Below, piece after piece: positions 27,580 through 36,215 of a stretch of DNA of 64,000 nucleotides. The notes under the pieces were generated by a model, which saw only the letters and a list, made by a program, of their open reading frames with translations, ran no database searches and was not told the DNA's origin. Location of the stretch: NCBI RefSeq assembly GCF_021173675.1, contig NZ_JAIHON010000001.1, positions 124,001 to 188,000 of the forward strand, in the 5' to 3' direction. Positions within the stretch are counted from its first letter, which is position 1; every line of letters starts with the position of its first letter. Source of the DNA: Streptomyces lincolnensis. Lineage in GTDB: Bacteria > Actinomycetota > Actinomycetes > Streptomycetales > Streptomycetaceae. A program made the translations under genes and the position numbers.

Positions 27580-27947
27580 GGTTCCCTCTTCCCTGCGTGT
27601 ACCGGAGGTGTACCGGGGGTGCACCGGCAGCGTAGGCAGCCATCGATCGTCGGCACATCGGCCGTCCGTCCTGCTCCCCGGGTCGTAGGACCACTCCGCG
27701 CGCCCACGCCCCGTTGACAGATGACGTTTCCGGCAACAACATCGGCCGAAACGCGCAGAAAAGAACAGCACGGCGGTACGGCAACGCCACACTCCGCCGT
27801 ACTGTCCCGCGCCTCACCCCGACCACCGCGCACTCCGGCCGATTTCAGGGGCGGCCGGGGTGCGCGGCCCGCACCTTGACGCTCCCCCACCTGTTTCCCG
27901 GACGTTCCCTGACGTTCCCGGACGGGCCGGTGCCGCGCGGGCGGCTG
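27580..27947. other. 368-nt spacer upstream of the VOC gene
   Basis: No convincing gene. The part next to the VOC start holds the direct repeats listed separately. A TTGACA lies at 27714-27719 on the + strand without a good partner -10. The rest shows nothing I can interpret. Confidence 0.4.
27597..27627. repeat. Three phased 9-bp direct repeats upstream of the VOC gene
   Basis: GTGTACCGG (27597-27605), GTGTACCGG (27608-27616) and GTGCACCGG (27619-27627) repeat with an exact 11-bp period, so all fall on the same DNA face. They lie 18-48 nt before the VOC start codon, a position suited to a regulator binding in tandem. Confidence 0.55.
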
Positions 27948-28397
27948 TCAGTCCCGGTCGGGCTTTTCGGGGATCCCGTACGCGCGCTCCACCTTCAGCC
28001 GCAGCACCAGTCGGCGGTCGCGGACCATCGCGGCCCGGTAGTCGTCCCAGTCCGGGTGCTCTCCCAGGACGTCCCGGTAGAGGCGAATGAGTTCCTCCAC
28101 CGTCTCGTCGTGCGGGTCCTTCGCGACCGGGGAGAGGTCGGCCGTTCCCTCGGCGACCGTGTAGGCCCACCGGTCGGCACTGGTGACGTGGTACGAGGCC
28201 CGGCTGTCACGGCGCAGGTTGCGGGTCTTGGCGCGGTCGTCGGTGATCGAGACCCGGATGATCCGTTCGTCGGGGTAGTAGGCGTGGTTGACGTTCGACA
28301 ACTGGGGCCGGCCGTCGCCCTTGAGGGTGACCAGCACTCCACTGTGTCCCGTGGAGAGCGACCGGAGCAGCGCGTCCTCGTTCGCGTCCTGAGTCAT
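27948..28397 (-). CDS. PPOX-class F420-dependent oxidoreductase-like protein
   Basis: 149 residues. The split beta-barrel flavin/F420-binding fold is indicated by SGVLVTLKGDGRPQLSNVNHAYYPDERIIRVSITDDRAKTRNLRRDSRASYHVTS and by the C-terminal ERAYGIPEKPDRD. Actinobacterial members use coenzyme F420 to reduce many small molecules; the substrate here is unknown. No good ribosome site precedes the ATG at 28397, so the mRNA may be leaderless. It stands alone between convergent and divergent neighbours. Confidence 0.82.
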   Translation of the reverse strand: MTQDANEDALLRSLSTGHSGVLVTLKGDGRPQLSNVNHAYYPDERIIRVSITDDRAKTRNLRRDSRASYHVTSADRWAYTVAEGTADLSPVAKDPHDETVEELIRLYRDVLGEHPDWDDYRAAMVRDRRLVLRLKVERAYGIPEKPDRD

Positions 28398-28580
28398 GGC
28401 TCGGTCAACGGAAACGCACGCGTCGCGCATTCCCGGCGTCCGCTGTCGGGGCGTACGGCCCCCGTGAGTGACGATCATCATGATGAGGGGGGCCGAACCC
28501 CCGTTCCTGCGCGACGATGATGTCCGAGGTGATCCCGGCGAGTTGGCCGGACACCTTGCGGAACATGACGGAGGAGAGCG

Positions 28581-29816
28581 ATGGCACAGCTGCGGCAAGA
28601 GGTGGACCCGACGGAGGCAGGGCTGGATCCGAAGGCGCTGGACCGTCTCGACCAGCATGTCGCCCACTTCGTGGACGAGGGGCGGCTGCCGGGCTTCCTG
28701 GTGTCCGTCGCACGCGGCGGACGCGTCGCCCACCTCACCACGCACGGCCACCGCGACCTCGCGGCCGGACTGCCCGTCGAGGCCGACACCCTGTGGCGGA
28801 TCTACTCCATGACCAAGCCGGTCACCGCCGTCGCCGCGCTCCTCCTGGTCGAGGAGGGCCGCCTGTCGCTGGACGACCCGGTCGACCGCCACCTGCCGGC
28901 CTTCGCCGAACCGCGGGTGTACGTCGAGGGATCCGGTGCCGACATGGTGACCCGCCCCGCCCACGGCCCGATACGCGTCCGGCACCTGATGACCCACACC
29001 TCGGGCCTGACCTTCGCCTTCTACCACTCCCACCCGGTGGACGCCCTGTACCGCGCGGCGCACCTGGACTCGTCCGTCGTCCCGGGTTCCACCCTCGCGG
29101 AGACGGTCGACGTGTACGCGAGCCTGCCGCTCCAGTTCGAGCCGGGCACCCAGTGGAACTACTCGGTCGCCTCCAACGTGCTGGGCCGGATCATCGAGGT
29201 GGTGTCCGGGCAGCCGCTCGACACGTTCTTCGCCGAGCGGATCTTCGGACCGCTCGGGATGACCGACGCGGGATTCCGCGTCACCGACGAACAGGCGCCG
29301 CGGCTGGCCGAGTTGTACGGCGATGCCGACGCCGGCGGTATCGAGCCGATCCCGGGGCTCCCGCTGCGCGGCCGGCCGCGCTTCCTGTCCGGCAGCGGCG
29401 GGATGGTGGCCTCCGCCCATGACGTGCACCGCTTCATGGAGCTGCTGCGCCGCCGCGGCGAACTCGACGGCACGCGCCTGCTCACGCCGGAGTCGGTCGA
29501 CCTGATGACCTCCAACCACCTTCCGGGCGGCGCCGACCTGCGCGCCTGCGGCAGCAAACCCGCACACGACGATCCCGGCAACGACGGCGTCGGCTTCGGC
29601 CTCGGCGTCTCCGTGGTGATCGACCCGACCCGCACGAACGCCCCCGCGGGCCTCGGTACGTACGGCTGGAGCGGTGTGGCGACCACGACGTTCTGGGTGG
29701 ACCCCGGCCGCGATCTGACCGTGCAGTTCATGACCCAGCTGCGGCCGAAGAGCTCGCTGGCGCTGTATCCGGAGCTCAAGCGGTTGGTGCATGAGGCGGT
29801 CGCCGACCAGGGGTGA
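28581..29816 (+). CDS. Serine hydrolase of the beta-lactamase/class C family
   Basis: 411 residues with a strong GGAGGAGAG ribosome site. The S-x-x-K motif is SMTK near residue 76, and the tyrosine motif appears as WNYSVASNVLG near residue 192, with SGSGGMVASAHDVHRFMELL further on. There is no signal peptide, so it is probably cytoplasmic, like the esterase EstB branch, rather than a true beta-lactamase or D-peptidase. Substrate unknown. Confidence 0.85.
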   Translation: MAQLRQEVDPTEAGLDPKALDRLDQHVAHFVDEGRLPGFLVSVARGGRVAHLTTHGHRDLAAGLPVEADTLWRIYSMTKPVTAVAALLLVEEGRLSLDDPVDRHLPAFAEPRVYVEGSGADMVTRPAHGPIRVRHLMTHTSGLTFAFYHSHPVDALYRAAHLDSSVVPGSTLAETVDVYASLPLQFEPGTQWNYSVASNVLGRIIEVVSGQPLDTFFAERIFGPLGMTDAGFRVTDEQAPRLAELYGDADAGGIEPIPGLPLRGRPRFLSGSGGMVASAHDVHRFMELLRRRGELDGTRLLTPESVDLMTSNHLPGGADLRACGSKPAHDDPGNDGVGFGLGVSVVIDPTRTNAPAGLGTYGWSGVATTTFWVDPGRDLTVQFMTQLRPKSSLALYPELKRLVHEAVADQG

Positions 29817-29982
29817 TGCGGCCCCGAGGCCGGTCCGGCCGACAGCGGGTCAGGGCTCGGCTCAGGGGCGTCTCAGGGTCATCCCCGATCATTCGGAGCC
29901 CTGGTCCTGCCAGCCTGGGAGGGCGAGCGGGGAAGGCGGCCGCTCGGCACGGGGCGGCGGTCGTCGGGGGACGGGGGACGTG

Positions 29983-31002
29983 ATGCGGGGCAGGCGTGGG
30001 TTCGTCGGGGCGACCGGGGCGGTCGCGCATCTGCGGTTGTTCACCTTGTCCGGCATCGCGACCGTGCTGGTCACCCGCGCCTTCCTGGCGCTGGCCGGAT
30101 ATCCCAGACTCGGCGGGGGCGAGGGCGGCCGGCTGCACATCGCCCACATGCTGTGGGGCGGGCTGCTGATGATGGCGGCGGCCCTGATCGCGCTGAGCTT
30201 CCTCGGCCGCCCCGCGCGCCTGGCCTGCGCGATCGTGGGAGGGATCGGCTTCGGGCTCTTCATCGACGAGGTCGGCAAGCAGATCACCGACGAGCCGGGC
30301 TACTTCTACCGGCCGGCCGCCGGCATCATCTACCTGACCTTCGCCCTGCTCCTGCTCCTCCCCCGGCTGCTGCGCGGCCGCTCCGACCTCACCCCGGAGC
30401 AACGCACCGCGCGCGCCGCCGACCTCGCGCTCACCGGCGTGGCGTCCGGGCTCACCCCGGCCCAGCGGCAGACGGCGATACGCCTGGTCGAGGGCGAGCG
30501 GAACGCGGTCGGCGAGGCACTGCTGCGGCTGCTGGCGACAGTGCCCGAGCGTCGGCCGGGCCTCTGGGAGCGACGGCGTCCGGGGGCGGCGCGGGTCCGG
30601 GACGCGCTGCGTCGGGCGGCGGGCCACCGGCTGGTGCTCACACTCGCGGTGGTCTGTGTGCTCACCGAGGCGCTGCTGTTCGCCGTGTGGCTGACCGTCG
30701 CGGGACTCGACGGCGAGCTGGCCTACGAGCCGCAGCGCGGCGCCCTGATGGGCATCCTGGTGAGCGCGGTGGCCTCGGCCGTGCTCGGGGCCGCCGGACT
30801 GGCCCGCCTGCGCGCGGACCGGCCCACCGCGTTGCGGCTGCTGCGTGCCGCGCTCCTGGTCGACGTCCTCGTCGGTCAGATATTCAAGTTCACGGTCAAC
30901 CAGTTCGCGTCGGTCACGGAGCTGGTCTTCGACCTGTGCCTCCTGTGGGTGATCTCCACGCATCTGGTGCCGTTCGGATCCCGAGCGGCTCCCGCCCACT
31001 GA
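29983..31002 (+). CDS. Integral membrane protein of unknown function
   Basis: 339 residues. About seven or eight membrane helices: residues 18-38, 53-75, 80-95, 110-126, and after a charged loop (150-205) four more up to the C-terminus. GIGFGLFIDEVGKQITDEPGYFYRPAAGIIY is a conserved-looking polar segment inside the first membrane block. The family is common in Streptomyces but uncharacterised. The ATG at 29983 is preceded by GGGGGA; a GTG at 29980 is an equal alternative. Confidence 0.75.
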   Translation: MRGRRGFVGATGAVAHLRLFTLSGIATVLVTRAFLALAGYPRLGGGEGGRLHIAHMLWGGLLMMAAALIALSFLGRPARLACAIVGGIGFGLFIDEVGKQITDEPGYFYRPAAGIIYLTFALLLLLPRLLRGRSDLTPEQRTARAADLALTGVASGLTPAQRQTAIRLVEGERNAVGEALLRLLATVPERRPGLWERRRPGAARVRDALRRAAGHRLVLTLAVVCVLTEALLFAVWLTVAGLDGELAYEPQRGALMGILVSAVASAVLGAAGLARLRADRPTALRLLRAALLVDVLVGQIFKFTVNQFASVTELVFDLCLLWVISTHLVPFGSRAAPAH

Positions 31003-31062
31003 CGCGCTTCCGCCGGCCGGCGGCTCCTGTCCGCCAGCGGCTCCTGTCCACCGGCGGCTCGT

Positions 31063-32217
31063 CTACCGGTCGACGCGGAGCGTGAAGTGGACGCCCTCGC
31101 GGGCGAGTTCGCCGAGCCACTCCTCGGAGCGTGCCGCCGTCTCCGCGGCCCGGGCCAGGCCCGGCGGGAGGGAGCCGTCGAGGATGTGGCGGACGCCGAG
31201 GGCGAGGGTGCGGGAGACACAGCGTGCCATCGCGCTCTCGTCCGGGTCGCCCACCAGATCCAGCAGGTAGGCGCCCGACCAGGTCCGGTCGGGCCCGCCG
31301 TGCACGTCCAGGGAGACGGCGAGGACGACACGGTCGCGGTCGGCGTCCGTGGTCGGGTACGTGGCGGCGAGTTCCCGGGCCAGGGCGGCGATCCGGGTGT
31401 CGTCGCCCGCCCGCAGCTCGGCGAAGACGTCGGCCCAGGCCCGCAGCCAGCCCTCCAGACGCAGGGTGCCGCGGACGAAGGTGCGTGGCTTCCAGCCGGC
31501 CGGCAGGCCGTACTGCTCCACGAAGGGCACGCTGTCCCGGTTGGGGTACACCTCGAAGGCCTCCCCGTCGACGACATGTCGCCGGGTCGCCTCCCAGGGC
31601 CGCTCGGCGGTGGTCTCGGCGCCGTCGTCGATGTAACGGGCGGGCGAGCGCAGGGCGTTGAGCACGCCGAAGGGGGCCCAGCTGAAGCGGTAGCGGAAGT
31701 CGTTCGGTTCGGCGGGGACACCCCCGCAGTAGGAGGTGAGGCGGTACGAGGCCGCCGTGTCGTCACCGACCGCCGCACGGGCGCGGGCGACCAGGCTGTG
31801 GGCGAAGAGGTGGTCGATGCCCGGGTCGAGACCGGCCTCGGTGAGGACGACGACCCCGGCCGCCACGGCCTCGGGGACCTGCTCCAGGACGGCGTCGGAC
31901 ACATAGCTGGAGCAGGCGAAGTGCGCCCGCCTCCGGACGCAGAGGGCCAGCAGTCCGGCGTGTTCGGTGGCCGGCAGCATCGACACCACCATGTCACCGG
32001 GGGCGAGTTCGGCCGCCAGGGCGTCCGGATCGTTGGCGCGCGGCTCGGCGCGGCCGGTGAGGCCGAGCGCGTCGAGGGCCTCGGCGGCGCGGGGCTCGGT
32101 GCGGTGCCACAGCCGTACCCGGTCGGCGGCCTCGCACAGGGCGGCCAGACCGCTGCCGGTGGACAGGCCCGCCCCGATCCAGTGCACGGTACCGCTCGCG
32201 GGAACCGGGTCAGACAT
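31063..32217 (-). CDS. Saccharopine dehydrogenase, Lys9-like (glutamate-forming type)
   Basis: 384 residues. The N-terminal NAD(P) site is VHWIGAGLSTGSGLAALCE, followed by DMVVSMLPATEHAGLLALC, FACSSYVSDAVLE and VVLTEAGLDPGIDHLFA, which are marks of the saccharopine dehydrogenase/homospermidine synthase family that splits saccharopine into glutamate and aminoadipate semialdehyde. It is the last gene of a four-gene operon and overlaps the preceding Lys1-like gene by 8 nt. Whether it works on saccharopine itself or on another opine-like compound cannot be read from sequence. Confidence 0.78.
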   Translation of the reverse strand: MSDPVPASGTVHWIGAGLSTGSGLAALCEAADRVRLWHRTEPRAAEALDALGLTGRAEPRANDPDALAAELAPGDMVVSMLPATEHAGLLALCVRRRAHFACSSYVSDAVLEQVPEAVAAGVVVLTEAGLDPGIDHLFAHSLVARARAAVGDDTAASYRLTSYCGGVPAEPNDFRYRFSWAPFGVLNALRSPARYIDDGAETTAERPWEATRRHVVDGEAFEVYPNRDSVPFVEQYGLPAGWKPRTFVRGTLRLEGWLRAWADVFAELRAGDDTRIAALARELAATYPTTDADRDRVVLAVSLDVHGGPDRTWSGAYLLDLVGDPDESAMARCVSRTLALGVRHILDGSLPPGLARAAETAARSEEWLGELAREGVHFTLRVDR

Positions 32218-33277
32218 GGCGGAACTCCCCTTCCTCTTCCTCGATGCCGAGTTCACGGCAGGCCAGGTGGAACCGGTCCCGGCAGCGTGCCCAGGGTCCG
32301 CCGGTCGAGAAGTCCAGCAGCTGGGGAAGCAGGGAGCCCGAGAAGTCGACGCTGGACTCCCGTGGGAGCAGGGACGGCAGGTTGTCGATGGCGATGAGGT
32401 CGAGCGGGGGTTCCTTGTGCAACCGGCGGACGGGTTCGGTCCACTCGGTGGTGCGGTCGTAGACCGGCAGGACGTTCAGCGGCGAGCCGACATCGCAGGT
32501 GACGTCGGAGAGGGTGCGCAGGCGGCGGGCGGGATCGTCCAGGTCCGCCTCGCGGACGAAGGGCGGGACGGGGGTGGTGGCCAGGACGCAGTTCACCAGC
32601 GCGTCGTGGGCGAGCAGGGCCGGGCGGTCCAGGTTCCGGGTCTCGTCCAGGTCCCAGCACGTCGGCTCGATCCCGGCGGTGTGGAGCGCGACGCGCGCGC
32701 CCCGGCCGCTGCGGCCCAGGGCCCCGATCACCAGCGCCGTGAACTCCGTGTCGGCGGCGACGGGCCTGAGGCGCTCCTCCAGCTCCTCCTGCGAGGTGGG
32801 CGTGAGGGGCGCGTCCAGCCTGCCCCGGTGCTGGAGCACGGCCAGGGCCGCGCCCAGGTATCCGGCCCAGTACCCGAAAGCCGCGAGTCTGCGGCCGGTG
32901 TCGTCCACCAGGTATTCGAGGTCGAGGAGCGTGCCGCCCCCGGCGGCGAACCGCCGCAGCAGTCCGGCCGCGCCCGGCTGCCGTTTGTAGGCGTGCCCGA
33001 AGAAGATGTGCCGGTGCCGCAACTCGGCGGGTTCGTCGGGGAGTTCCTTCAGGCCGAGGACGACGGCGTCCGCGGGCGCCGTCACCCAGGAGCCGGCCGG
33101 TGCGGTCCGGCAGCCGGCCGCCTCGTACTCCTCGACGGGGAAGATCCGCTGCGGGGACTCCTCGACGGTGAACGTCACGCCGGCGTCGACGAGCCGCCGG
33201 GCGTCGGACGGCACGATCGGCGTGCGCCGCTCGGTGGTACGGGCCTCGTGGCGCAGCCACAGATGAAGCTCGGTCAT
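32210..33277 (-). CDS. Saccharopine dehydrogenase, Lys1-like (lysine-forming type)
   Basis: 355 residues, the usual length of fungal Lys1. Family segments are LWLRHEARTTERRTPIVPSDARRLVDAG at the N-terminus, related to alanine dehydrogenase and transhydrogenase, then HIFFGHAYKRQPGAAGLLRRF, AFGYWAGYLGAALAVL and the NAD domain VIGALGRSGRGARVAL. Lys1 joins or splits lysine and 2-oxoglutarate. Together with the downstream Lys9-like enzyme it gives both steps of the saccharopine pathway on separate polypeptides. It starts in an ATGA overlap with the FAD enzyme gene. Confidence 0.8.
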   Translation of the reverse strand: MTELHLWLRHEARTTERRTPIVPSDARRLVDAGVTFTVEESPQRIFPVEEYEAAGCRTAPAGSWVTAPADAVVLGLKELPDEPAELRHRHIFFGHAYKRQPGAAGLLRRFAAGGGTLLDLEYLVDDTGRRLAAFGYWAGYLGAALAVLQHRGRLDAPLTPTSQEELEERLRPVAADTEFTALVIGALGRSGRGARVALHTAGIEPTCWDLDETRNLDRPALLAHDALVNCVLATTPVPPFVREADLDDPARRLRTLSDVTCDVGSPLNVLPVYDRTTEWTEPVRRLHKEPPLDLIAIDNLPSLLPRESSVDFSGSLLPQLLDFSTGGPWARCRDRFHLACRELGIEEEEGEFRHV

Positions 33278-34419
33278 ACCAGGTTGGCCTCCGGGCGCGG
33301 GGCGTCGGCCGCGAACCGGCCGGCGCTCAAGGGGCTGACGTCCACGAAGGGTACGCGGCCGAGGTACAGGTCGCGGACGACCTCGCCGACGGCGGGGCCC
33401 TGGAGGAAGCCGTGGCCGGAGAAGCCCGTCGCGTACAGGAAGCGGGAGACCGAAGTCGCCTCGCCGATCAGGGCGTTGTGGTCGGGGGTGTTCTCGTACA
33501 GGCCGGCCCAGCCGCCCGTGCGGCGCAGGTCCAGCAGGGCGGGCGCGCGCTGTTCCATGGCCGCGCACAGCCGGGGGATCCAGCGGTCGTGGGTGTCGGT
33601 GGCGAAGCCGGGCCGCTCGTCGGGGTCGGACATCCCCACGAGGAGCCCGGGGCCCTCGGAGTGGAAGTAGAGGCTGCTGGTGAAGTCGATGGTCATGGGC
33701 AGGTGGGGCGGCAGCCCCTCGACGGGTTCGGTGACCGCGATCTGCCGGCGCAGCGGCTGCACCGGCAGGTCCACCCCGGCCATCGCGCCGACCGCCCGCG
33801 ACCAGGGGCCGGCCGCGCAGATCACCGTGTCGGTGGCGATACGGCCCAGCGTCGTCAGCACGGCGGTGATGGTGTCGCCGTGCCGTTCGATGCCGGTGAC
33901 CTCGGTGTGCCGCAGGATGCGCGCGCCGTGCCGGCGGGCCTCGGCGGCGTAGCCGTGGACGACGGACTCGGGCGTGCAGTGGCCGTCGTCGGGCGAGAAC
34001 GCGGCCGCGAGGAGTCCGTCGGTGCTGATCAACGGCGAGAGCCGGCGGGCCTCGGCGGGGTCGATCATGCGACTGGGCACGCCGAGGGAGTTCTGCAGGC
34101 GCACGCCCGCCTCGAAGGAGGCGACCTCCTCGGGTGTGGACAGCAGGAACAGATAGCCGACCCGGTGCAGCCCGATGTCCTGGCCGATCTCCTCCTCGAA
34201 CCGTCCGAACGCCTCCAGGCTGCGCGCGCCGAGCTGGATGTTGAGCTCGTCGGAGAACTGCGCCCGTACTCCGCCCGCGGCCCTGGAGGTGGAACCGGCG
34301 GCGAGTTCGTCCCGCTCGATCAGGACCACGTCCCGTACCCCGGCGCGGGCCAGGTGGCAGGCGATGCTGGTGCCCATCACCCCGCCGCCGATGACGACGA
34401 CACCGGCGCGGGCGATCAC
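33274..34419 (-). CDS. FAD-dependent amino-acid oxidase (DAO/sarcosine-oxidase family)
   Basis: 381 residues from the GTG at 34419, in a GTGA overlap with the upstream gene. The dinucleotide site VVVIGGGVMGTSIACHLARAG is at the N-terminus, then GSTSRAAGGVRAQFSDELNIQLGARSLE and the C-terminal GGWAGLYENTPDHNALIG and GFSGHGFLQGPAVGEVV, typical of the DAO fold with covalently or tightly bound FAD. Likely substrates are cyclic or N-alkyl amino acids such as pipecolate, proline or sarcosine. With the ketimine-reductase-like neighbour it suggests pipecolate chemistry. Confidence 0.82.
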   Translation of the reverse strand: MIARAGVVVIGGGVMGTSIACHLARAGVRDVVLIERDELAAGSTSRAAGGVRAQFSDELNIQLGARSLEAFGRFEEEIGQDIGLHRVGYLFLLSTPEEVASFEAGVRLQNSLGVPSRMIDPAEARRLSPLISTDGLLAAAFSPDDGHCTPESVVHGYAAEARRHGARILRHTEVTGIERHGDTITAVLTTLGRIATDTVICAAGPWSRAVGAMAGVDLPVQPLRRQIAVTEPVEGLPPHLPMTIDFTSSLYFHSEGPGLLVGMSDPDERPGFATDTHDRWIPRLCAAMEQRAPALLDLRRTGGWAGLYENTPDHNALIGEATSVSRFLYATGFSGHGFLQGPAVGEVVRDLYLGRVPFVDVSPLSAGRFAADAPRPEANLV

Positions 34420-35396
34420 CGGGCGGCTCCCCGAGCCGCCTCGACGACGGCCCAGGCGGCGGCCGCGTCCTGGATGCCGAGGCCGACGCTGTTGTAGTGG
34501 ACGACGTCCTGCGGGCCGGTGCGGGCGCGGCGCTCTCCGGTGAGCACGGCACCCAGCGGAACCAGGTCTTCCATGGTCAGCAGTCCTTCCCTCAGGGCGT
34601 CCACGACGGGCCCGGCGTGGAGCGCGGCGGTCTCGGGGTCGTCCACCACGACGGCTCCGCGGGCTCGGGCCCGCCGGAGCACCTCGGCGTCCACCTCGCG
34701 GCGGCCGGGCTCGAAGGAGCCCACACTGACGACGGTGCAGCCGTCGGCCAGCCACCGCCCGCGCAGCACGGGTGTGGTGCTGAGGGTGCAGGCCGCGACG
34801 ACCGAGGCGCCGGTCACGGCCGTCTCGGCGGTGGCGGTCGGTTCGACGGGCAGGTCCAGTTCGGCGGCCAGGGTGTCGGCGGCGCGGGCGCGGTGGGCGG
34901 CGGTCGGGCTCCACAACCGTACGGACTTCACCTCCCGTACCCGGGCGATGGCCCGCGCGTGGGCGAGGGCCTGGGTGCCGGAGCCGAGGATCGCCAGGTC
35001 GACGGCGTCGGGGCGGGCCAGCGCGTCGACGGCGACGGCACTGGCCGCGGCGGTGCGCAGGGTGGTCACCACGGTGCCGTCCAGGACGGCGGTGAGGCGG
35101 CCGGTCACCGGGTCGAGCACGGTGATCACGGCGTGGACGGTGGGCAGTCCGGCCGCCGCGTTGCCGGGGTTGACGCTGCCGATCTTCGCGACGGCTCCGC
35201 TGTCCGCGGACAGCCGGGAGAGGTAGGCGAAGACGACGCTGTCGTCGAAGCGGCTGGGGTGCATGATCTTCGCCGGCAGGTCCGCTTCCTGCCGGCCGAG
35301 CGCGGTGAACGCGGCGCGCTGGGACCTGATCGCGGTGTCGAGGTCGAAGAGCTGCTCGACCCGGTCGGCGGCGAGGAAGAGGATGTCGTCGGTCAC
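34416..35396 (-). CDS. Ornithine cyclodeaminase / mu-crystallin family protein
   Basis: 326 residues from a GTG with GGAAGGAA upstream. Family marks are QRAAFTALGRQEADLPAKIMH, KIGSVNPGNAAAGLPTVHAVITVLDPVTGRLTAVLDG, TTLRTAAASAVAVDALARPD and the NAD site LAILGSGTQALAHARAIARV. Members are ornithine or lysine cyclodeaminases, ketimine (P2C/P5C) reductases or alanine dehydrogenases. Here, next to saccharopine dehydrogenases and an FAD oxidase, a ketimine reductase or lysine cyclodeaminase is most likely. It is the first gene of the tight four-gene unit; ribA ends 121 nt upstream on the same strand. Confidence 0.82.
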   Translation of the reverse strand: MTDDILFLAADRVEQLFDLDTAIRSQRAAFTALGRQEADLPAKIMHPSRFDDSVVFAYLSRLSADSGAVAKIGSVNPGNAAAGLPTVHAVITVLDPVTGRLTAVLDGTVVTTLRTAAASAVAVDALARPDAVDLAILGSGTQALAHARAIARVREVKSVRLWSPTAAHRARAADTLAAELDLPVEPTATAETAVTGASVVAACTLSTTPVLRGRWLADGCTVVSVGSFEPGRREVDAEVLRRARARGAVVVDDPETAALHAGPVVDALREGLLTMEDLVPLGAVLTGERRARTGPQDVVHYNSVGLGIQDAAAAWAVVEAARGAAR

Positions 35397-35517
35397 CTCG
35401 TGTTTCCTTCCCCCACGGGGGCCGCCTGTATGCCCGTCGGCGGGGAGGCTCCGGGCGCGGCGGCCGGTGCCGGTGCCGGTGTGCCGACACCGTGGCGGCC
35501 GCCGCGGGCCCAGGAGG

Positions 35518-36177
35518 TCAGGAGGAGCTGACCACCGCGTCCAGGTGGGGCAGGTGGTGGTCCAGCCGTTCCCGCTTGGTGCGCAGGTAGGTGATGTTGT
35601 TCTCGCACGGCGGTATCAGCAGCGGGACCGTCTCGGCGACCCGGATGCCGTGCCGCACCAGCGCCTCCCGCTTGCGCGGGTTGTTGGACATGAGCCGGAC
35701 CGAGTTCACGCCCAGGTCGTGCAGGATCCCGGCGGCGACGCCGTAGTCGCGGGCGTCCACCGGCAGGCCGAGCGCGAGGTTCGCCTCGACGGTGTCCAGG
35801 CCCTCGGCCTGGAGCGCCATCGCGCGCAGCTTGGCTAGCAGCCCGATGCCGCGGCCCTCGTGACCGCGCAGGTAGACGACGACGCCGGCGCCCTCGGCGG
35901 CCACGGCGCGCAGCGCGGAGGCCAGCTGGTCGCCGCACTCGCAGTGCTGGGAGCCGAACGCGTCACCGGTCAGGCACTCGGAATGCAGACGGGTGAGCAC
36001 CTCGTCCGTGCCGATCTCGCCGTAGACCAGGGCCACTTGTTCCTCGCCCCGGTCGTGATCGAGATAGCCGACCGCCTGGAATTTCCCGTACACGGTGGGC
36101 AGCGGGGCATTCACGACGCGTTCCACACCCGTGCGCTGTGGTGACTTCTTGCCGAGCACGCCAATTTTTTCTGTCAT
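35518..36177 (-). CDS. ribA: GTP cyclohydrolase II homologue with Met120 (probable FAPy-forming)
   Basis: 219 residues, RibA domain only. Zinc ligands Cys68, Cys79 and Cys81 (SECLTGDAFGSQHCECG) and the catalytic segment YLRGHEGRGIGLLAKLRAM are present. The last residue of that segment, Met120, stands where E. coli GTP cyclohydrolase II has Tyr105 (KIRAY). From memory, S. coelicolor SCO6655 carries the same Met120 and makes the formylated pyrimidine FAPy rather than the deformylated riboflavin precursor, and Met-to-Tyr restores normal activity. I therefore expect FAPy as product. The ribosome site is AGGAAA; its start lies only 38 nt from that of the divergent creatininase. Confidence 0.85.
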   Translation of the reverse strand: MTEKIGVLGKKSPQRTGVERVVNAPLPTVYGKFQAVGYLDHDRGEEQVALVYGEIGTDEVLTRLHSECLTGDAFGSQHCECGDQLASALRAVAAEGAGVVVYLRGHEGRGIGLLAKLRAMALQAEGLDTVEANLALGLPVDARDYGVAAGILHDLGVNSVRLMSNNPRKREALVRHGIRVAETVPLLIPPCENNITYLRTKRERLDHHLPHLDAVVSSS

Positions 36178-36215
36178 GATCTGTTTCCTAAGCAGAGACG
36201 AAAGGCCGTGAAAAG

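Noticed and set aside
28405..28566. 53-codon minus-strand ORF ahead of the F420-type oxidoreductase, containing IIVAQERGFG, similar to VVAQERGTGG in the small protein of the sigma operon
   Set aside because: It overlaps the ribosome site of the divergent hydrolase, its second half has poor codon usage (CAT CAT GAT GAT), and an 8-residue match is too little.
31003..31062. Repeat CGGCTCCTGTCC before the saccharopine dehydrogenase stop as a bidirectional terminator
   Set aside because: The repeated units are direct rather than inverted and do not form a stable stem.
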